This document shows, in pieces, positions 11,420 to 14,440 of a DNA stretch of 14,440 bases. A program made the translations under genes and the position numbers. This DNA comes from Lachnospiraceae bacterium (GTDB lineage: Bacteria > Bacillota_A > Clostridia > Lachnospirales > Lachnospiraceae): positions 1-14,440 of the forward strand of contig JAGCAV010000182.1 in NCBI GenBank assembly GCA_017652545.1, written 5' to 3'. How positions within the stretch are numbered: the stretch's first letter is position 1; each line of letters opens with the position of its first letter. Below the pieces are notes generated by a model. The model did not search any database, had not been told where the DNA came from, and was given only the letters and a program-made list of their open reading frames with translations.

Positions 11420-12535
11420 ATGACAGAAAAAAAGCGCCGCACCAAGTCCCGCGGGAACGGGACCGGCACGGCATACTACAGCCAGCAGTACAGGTACTGG
11501 GTCGCCCAGGTGATCACCGGCTGGCGGATCAGCGCGGATGATAAGCCCCTCGTGCCGATCAAGCGCACAAAAGGCGGATTCAAGACCCGCGACAAGGCCC
11601 TGCAGTACTGCCCTGTCCTGCTGGCGGAGCATACCGGAGAACAGCCGGATGAAATGACACTGCAGCAGGTATACGATGCCTGGGAACCATGGTATGCTCC
11701 CCGCGTGGATCCATCCACCATGGCAAGTTACCGCGCTGCGTATAACTATTATGCCAGCCTGCGCGACATGCCCATCACGGAGATCACCGCCGACGATCTG
11801 CAGGGGTGTATGGACGCCTGCCCCCGTGGCAAGCGGACAAAGCAGAACATGAAGGTCGTCGCCGGCCTCCTGTGGAAGTATGCGAAGTCCAAGCACATCG
11901 TCAGCCAGATCGAGTCAGAGACGCTCTTCACAGGGCGCGGGCAGTCAGTGAAGCGCGACGCCCTGACGGATATCGAGGTGGAGAAGATTTGCCAGGCGAT
12001 CGGCCAGCACCGGTATGCGGAATATATTTACTGTCTCTGTTATCTCGGATTCCGTCCCGGCGAAATGCTGGAGCTCCGGAAGGATCAGGTCGTCGATCAT
12101 AAAGGGACCCTGTTCATCATCGAAGGCAAGAAGACGGAGGCCGGACGCGGGCGCACCGTGCCGGTACACCATAAGATCGAGGACATCATCCGCGACCGCC
12201 TGATGGTACCTGGTACCAATCTTGTGTTCCCGATGTACAAGTTCGGGAAACCATCAAAGAAGGCCCCCGTACCGCTTTTTACAGGCTTCAAGCAGATGAC
12301 CGACAACTACTTCAGGGAGAGTGTCTTCAAGCGGATCTGCGCCGCTCTGGGCATCGCTGAGGGCAAGGTCCCGTATGCTGCCCGCCACACCTTCAGCAAC
12401 AAGCTGAAGCACGCCTCCGGCGATGATATCGACAAGGCCCGACTGATCGGACACAGCGACTACACCTTCACCCAGACCAAGTACCAGACCACCGATCTGG
12501 ACGAGCTGAAATCTGTAGTTGAATCCATGGTATAA
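11420..12535 (+). CDS. int: Phage integrase, tyrosine recombinase
   Basis: A 371-aa integrase with three parts. An N-terminal AP2-like arm-binding region (about 10-70, with Y-x-Q-x-Y-R-Y-W-V-A-Q and G-G-F-K-T-R) comes first, then a core-binding SAM-like domain (78-165) and the catalytic domain (180-371). Catalytic residues are R212 in GFRPGE, a lysine at 237-238, R322-H323 in AARHTF (the usual first His of the box is Tyr), H345 in LIGHSD and the nucleophile Y355. I chose ATG 11420, with GGTGAT just upstream; 11408 and 11411 are alternatives overlapping the previous gene. It ends 16 nt before the attP arm sites. It should catalyse integration into a tRNA-Arg gene. Confidence 0.95.
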   Translation: MTEKKRRTKSRGNGTGTAYYSQQYRYWVAQVITGWRISADDKPLVPIKRTKGGFKTRDKALQYCPVLLAEHTGEQPDEMTLQQVYDAWEPWYAPRVDPSTMASYRAAYNYYASLRDMPITEITADDLQGCMDACPRGKRTKQNMKVVAGLLWKYAKSKHIVSQIESETLFTGRGQSVKRDALTDIEVEKICQAIGQHRYAEYIYCLCYLGFRPGEMLELRKDQVVDHKGTLFIIEGKKTEAGRGRTVPVHHKIEDIIRDRLMVPGTNLVFPMYKFGKPSKKAPVPLFTGFKQMTDNYFRESVFKRICAALGIAEGKVPYAARHTFSNKLKHASGDDIDKARLIGHSDYTFTQTKYQTTDLDELKSVVESMV

Positions 12536-12552
12536 ATACTGAAAAATCTTCC

Positions 12553-12561
12553 TGTGGATAT
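12553..12561 (-). promoter_or_regulatory. DnaA-box-like 9-mer, one mismatch
   Basis: TGTGGATAT, the complement of ATATCCACA, differs from the DnaA box at one base. It lies just left of the first arm repeat. It may be part of the arm repeat itself rather than a DnaA site. Confidence 0.35.
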
Positions 12562-12624
12562 CTCTACCACCGAGCTACTACCGAGTAAAGTTCCTTCAAG
12601 CCTTAAAAATCGGCATTCTGCCAT

Positions 12625-12668
12625 GACTACGAATCAAAAGGTCGTGGGTTCGAATCCCGCCGGGCTCA
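12625..12668 (+). other. att core: 3' half of tRNA-Arg(ACG)
   Basis: The sequence gives an anticodon loop CTACGAA (12627-12633, anticodon ACG), the 3' anticodon stem TCAAA, the variable loop AGGTC, a T-arm GTGGG-TTCGAAT-CCCGC and the acceptor strand CGGGCTC with discriminator A. No CCA is encoded directly after. The 5' half of a tRNA is absent, so this is not a functional gene. Integration at a host tRNA-Arg would restore its 3' half. The crossover is probably in the anticodon or T-arm part. Confidence 0.85.
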
Positions 12669-12673
12669 CTCCA

Positions 12674-12711
12674 CCCGGGGCCTTACAAATCAAGGCCCCG
12701 GGGATTTTTTT
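12674..12711 (+). terminator. Rho-independent terminator within attP
   Basis: A perfect 11-bp stem, CCCGGGGCCTT with AAGGCCCCGGG, has a 7-nt loop and is followed by A and seven Ts. It lies 5 nt after the tRNA-Arg fragment. It ends the integrase transcript and, after integration, could serve as the terminator of the restored tRNA gene. Confidence 0.92.
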
Positions 12712-12726
12712 GCCCATTCGGCGACC

Positions 12727-12758
12727 TGTGGATAACTACCCAAAAATCCTGTGGATAA
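12727..12758 (-). promoter_or_regulatory. Two perfect DnaA-box 9-mers
   Basis: TGTGGATAA at 12727-12735 and 12750-12758 are both the exact complement of TTATCCACA, 23 bp apart and in the same orientation, just left of the right-hand arm repeats. They may be true DnaA sites, an accessory-factor site of attP, or part of the integrase arm repeats. Confidence 0.5.
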
Positions 12759-12818
12759 CTGCTCTACTACCGAGCTACTACCGAGTTCTAATTTTATTTA
12801 TTTTGGCAAAATAAGCAC

Positions 12819-12845
12819 AAAAAAAGACCCCGGATCACTCCGGGG
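12819..12845 (-). terminator. Rho-independent terminator of the lysis operon
   Basis: On the minus strand CCCCGGA-gtga-TCCGGGG (a 7-bp perfect stem with a 4-nt loop) is followed by TC and a run of seven Ts. The loop includes the holin stop codon. It stops late transcription before attP and faces the integrase terminator. Confidence 0.88.
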
Positions 12846-13089
12846 CATTGTCATCTTCTTGATCAGGCGGTTGCTGTTCGGTTGGTTCCTTCTGCACCTC
12901 CGGCAGGCCCGTCGCCAGGCTCGTCAAAATGCTGAGGACACAAGCCGCACCACTCACAGAAAGTGCACGGAGCCACTGTACCTCCTCCAGTGCAGCTCCC
13001 ACCGCAATAAAGCCTACGAAGGTTTGCGCAAATGTTCTGATCGCCCGGATCAGCGCTGCTTTCAGCCACTCTTTCCAGTTCCATTTCAT
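12835..13089 (-). CDS. Holin, r1t-like family, 84 aa
   Basis: The N-terminus MKWNWKEWLKAALIRAIRTF is basic and amphipathic, followed by hydrophobic stretches at about 20-40 and 46-66 and a charged, Pro/Glu/Asp-rich C-terminus. This matches the r1t-type phage holins of Gram-positive hosts, which form membrane lesions that release the endolysin. I start at ATG 13089 (GGAGGAG 6 nt upstream); a longer frame begins with TTG at 13110. It is the last gene of the lysis operon and ends inside the terminator. Confidence 0.85.
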   Translation of the reverse strand: MKWNWKEWLKAALIRAIRTFAQTFVGFIAVGAALEEVQWLRALSVSGAACVLSILTSLATGLPEVQKEPTEQQPPDQEDDNAPE

Positions 13090-13102
13090 TTCATTCTCCT
13101 CC

Positions 13103-13459
13103 TCAATCAATAGAAGTAGTCGCAGGCGCCGCCGATCCTGCCGGCTGGCCCGCTGCCTGCATCTGCGGAACCGGCCTCGAAGGGCCCAGCGGCAGATCTA
13201 AGAACTTACTGCGGAGATTATCCATCACGCCGTTTGCACCCAACGCGTGATACTGGACATATACGTTTTCTAAGTTTGATCGGTCATCCTCGTCCGCCCA
13301 GCCCTGGGCACGATAGAACTTATAGCCCTGGATCAGACGGTCCCGCAGCAGGGCCTGGACGCCCTTCTTGACCGCGCGGATCTGCACCCAGGTCGTGATG
13401 ATCACGCCGAGCAGCAGTGCCGGCACGCCGGCAGCCTTCACAATGTCCCACCAGTTCAA
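13103..13459 (-). CDS. Membrane-anchored phage protein of the lysis cassette, 118 aa
   Basis: One N-terminal TM segment (about residues 8-27: A-G-V-P-A-L-L-L-G-V-I-I-T-T-W-V) is followed by a helical part with V-K-K-G-V-Q-A-L-L-R-D-R-L-I-Q and Y-V-Q-Y-H-A-L-G-A-N-G. Those blocks are conserved in a small phage protein usually found beside holin and endolysin genes. The C-terminus is a Pro/Ala/Gln-rich tail. The start is TTG 13459, 6 nt after the endolysin stop, with GGGTGA in front. It could be a second holin, a pinholin or an antiholin; which of these cannot be said. Confidence 0.75.
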   Translation of the reverse strand: MNWWDIVKAAGVPALLLGVIITTWVQIRAVKKGVQALLRDRLIQGYKFYRAQGWADEDDRSNLENVYVQYHALGANGVMDNLRSKFLDLPLGPSRPVPQMQAAGQPAGSAAPATTSID

Positions 13460-13465
13460 AACAGA

Positions 13466-14257
13466 TCACCCTTCCCTGATATAATCGTCCATGACAAAGC
13501 CTTGCTTGTTGTTATATCCGACATAGGTCCATCCGTCCGGCAGATCCATCAGCTGGACGGTTTTCCCGTTCGGGATCTGTGTGACGATCTTGCAGGACTT
13601 GTCCGGTCCTTGGCGCATGTTCAGCGCCCCGCCGATAACCACCGCGGTGCCTTTCTCAGGTTCCGGTTCAGGTGCCGGCGGGATCGGCTCCGGGGTCACT
13701 CCGTTGTACAGGCCCGCCGGAAGCGCCCAGTGCGTCCATTTTTTGTTTCTGGCGGTAAAATGTTGGACCCCGGAACTGCACTCCACCGTTTCGTTGTTGT
13801 ACCCGAAACCCGTGTGTGACATTTTGTTTCCGTTTTTTACAAACAGACAGACCAGCGTATCCGCCGGCATGGTGTCGATCGTTCCTTTGCTTTCCCAGTT
13901 GGCGGAGGTGTTCCACTGGCTGGTCGCACCCTCGCCGACCAGATCCACGCCGACCCGCAGTAGGCACCAGTCCGTGAAGCCCCGGCAGTCGAAGCACCGG
14001 GTGCGCTTTCCGTCCGGGTACCACTGGCAGCCGGTGCAGGTGCCGCCGTCGAACGCCTTGCACTTCGTCTTGATGGTCGGGTGCGTGTCGCTGTAGCGCT
14101 TTTTCCGCTCCGACACGGTGCAGTACGCGCCCCACGCGCCGAACACATACGCCCAGCCCTCGCAGGCCAGCGCGGCGTTCCAGACGATCCATGCCGGATC
14201 CTTGCCTTCGTCCTTCCACCTGATCACCAGGGCGTCCACATAATCCGCGCTGTTCAT
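13466..14257 (-). CDS. Endolysin: NlpC/P60-type peptidase with C-terminal SH3b domain, 263 aa
   Basis: The catalytic Cys is in D90-C91-R-G-F94 (the usual form is DCSGF) and the catalytic His in S-H148-T-G-F, as in NlpC/P60 peptidases that cut D-Glu-to-diamino-acid bonds in peptidoglycan. A Pro/Glu linker (189-201) leads to an SH3b cell-wall-binding domain (205-263; L-N-M-R-Q-G-P...G-W-x-Y-V...G-F-V). Before the active site is a Cys-rich insert (C66, C74, C77, C88, C91), which could bind metal. There is no signal peptide, so it depends on the holin. ATG 14257 overlaps the stop of the 35-aa gene (ATGA); GTG 14272 is less likely. Confidence 0.9.
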   Translation of the reverse strand: MNSADYVDALVIRWKDEGKDPAWIVWNAALACEGWAYVFGAWGAYCTVSERKKRYSDTHPTIKTKCKAFDGGTCTGCQWYPDGKRTRCFDCRGFTDWCLLRVGVDLVGEGATSQWNTSANWESKGTIDTMPADTLVCLFVKNGNKMSHTGFGYNNETVECSSGVQHFTARNKKWTHWALPAGLYNGVTPEPIPPAPEPEPEKGTAVVIGGALNMRQGPDKSCKIVTQIPNGKTVQLMDLPDGWTYVGYNNKQGFVMDDYIREG

Positions 14258-14361
14258 TTCCTCCACCGCCACCCTTCAAGATATGACACGATGATGACAA
14301 CACCGAAGAGAACCGCGAATGCAGCCATCACACCGATCGCCGCATAGCCCATCCAGCTCAT
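14254..14361 (-). CDS. Hidden 35-aa membrane peptide ahead of the endolysin
   Basis: A short frame with a strong GGAGGTGATAGG site at its ATG (14361) and a TGA overlapping the endolysin ATG (ATGA). A single TM segment (about residues 5-26) is flanked by MSWM and a Trp/Arg-rich basic tail (EGWRWRK). It could be a lysis accessory such as an antiholin or a translational coupler for the endolysin. It lies below common ORF cut-offs and is easily missed. Confidence 0.7.
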   Translation of the reverse strand: MSWMGYAAIGVMAAFAVLFGVVIIVSYLEGWRWRK

Positions 14362-14382
14362 CCTATCACCTCCGGAATGAAT

Positions 14383-14420
14383 AAAAAGCAGAACCGCCAG
14401 GAGCTGATCCAGGCGGATTT
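14383..14420 (-). terminator. Hairpin upstream of the lysis genes, possible terminator or attenuator
   Basis: On the minus strand CCGCC-T-GGA pairs with TCC-T-GGCGG around TCAGC, with a T-T mismatch. A TTTTT run follows six bases later. It lies just before the ribosome site of the 35-aa gene, so it could separate tail and lysis transcription or tune the latter. The remaining 20 nt to the window end hold nothing I can assign. Confidence 0.5.
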
Positions 14421-14440
14421 CTTAGTTCGTTAAATGGTAA

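Larger units (their letters stand above)
12553..12785. other. attP region with arm-type repeats
   Basis: Two adjacent 11-mers lie left of the core (CTACCACCGAG at 12564-12574, CTACTACCGAG at 12575-12585) and two right of it (12764-12774 and 12775-12785), all in the same direction. The left and right pairs are exactly 200 bp apart. Each pair is preceded by CTGTGGATA. Repeats on both sides of a tRNA-derived core next to the integrase fit P and P' arm sites bound by the integrase N-terminus. Both arms being present argues for the unintegrated form. Confidence 0.8.

Noticed and set aside
12536..12834. Additional coding frame in the integrase-holin gap (12554-12814)
   Set aside because: The frame crosses the tRNA fragment, terminator and repeats and has no ribosome site. 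The region is explained by attP.
1..14440. Genome-wide TAG recoding
   Set aside because: Long genes, including late lysis genes, lack internal TAG, and the helicase uses TAG as a sensible stop. Only the first gene suggests readthrough.

Overview
The window reads as the regulatory, replication, integration and lysis half of a temperate tailed phage of a Gram-positive bacterium. A mid-GC member of the Clostridia is my best guess for the host. The reasons are strong AGGAGG-type ribosome binding sites before nearly every gene, tightly coupled ATGA/GTGA start-stop overlaps, an ArpU-like late regulator, an r1t-like holin, an NlpC/P60-SH3 endolysin, and a tRNA-Arg(ACG)-type attachment core. No clear chromosomal gene is visible, and I recognise no ribosomal or metabolic gene.

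Layout from left to right. (1) 28-1691, minus strand: the end of the early/middle operon. It holds small Cys-rich proteins, a family 2 glycosyltransferase, an ArpU/sigma-like regulator of 135 aa, and a last gene interrupted by an in-frame TAG. (2) 1692-1970: a non-coding stretch with a tRNA-like element and a cluster of ACTTGC/GCAAGT repeats. (3) 1971-3399, minus: two small phage proteins and a second tyrosine recombinase, preceded at 3425-3597 by helically phased GGCAAC repeats. (4) 3593-9830, minus: replication and recombination. From promoter-distal to promoter-proximal this has a VapE-type SF3 helicase, a CHC2 zinc-finger primase fragment, an ERCC4 nuclease, SSB, a PD-(D/E)XK nuclease, and a run of small early proteins. 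(5) 9856-10607: the lysis-lysogeny switch. A Cro-like gene (minus) and a repressor (plus) diverge around a near-consensus promoter whose spacer is filled by a perfect 15-bp palindromic operator. Two further operator-like sites lie nearby. (6) 10659-12535, plus: genes likely expressed in the lysogen. They are an ImmA/IrrE-like mini-peptidase, a small membrane protein, a secreted protein (candidate lysogenic conversion factor) and the integrase. (7) 12551-12785: an apparently intact attP, made of the 3' half of tRNA-Arg(ACG) flanked by 11-bp repeats exactly 200 bp apart, with a terminator inside. (8) 12835-14361, minus: a lysis cassette of a 35-aa membrane peptide, the endolysin, a membrane protein and a holin. 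It ends in a terminator facing the integrase.

The gene order (lysis - attP - int - repressor/cro - replication - late regulator) is the usual one for temperate siphophages of Firmicutes. Finding lysis genes directly beside an attP with arm repeats on both sides suggests a circular or free phage genome, or a circularly permuted contig, rather than an integrated prophage edge. Terminase, capsid and tail genes would be expected just outside the window on both sides.

The points most worth a second look are the attP with its DnaA-box-like sequences, the second recombinase with its own phased repeat field, the amber-interrupted first gene, the phage glycosyltransferase, the nuclease frame that runs through SSB, and the tRNA-like element.
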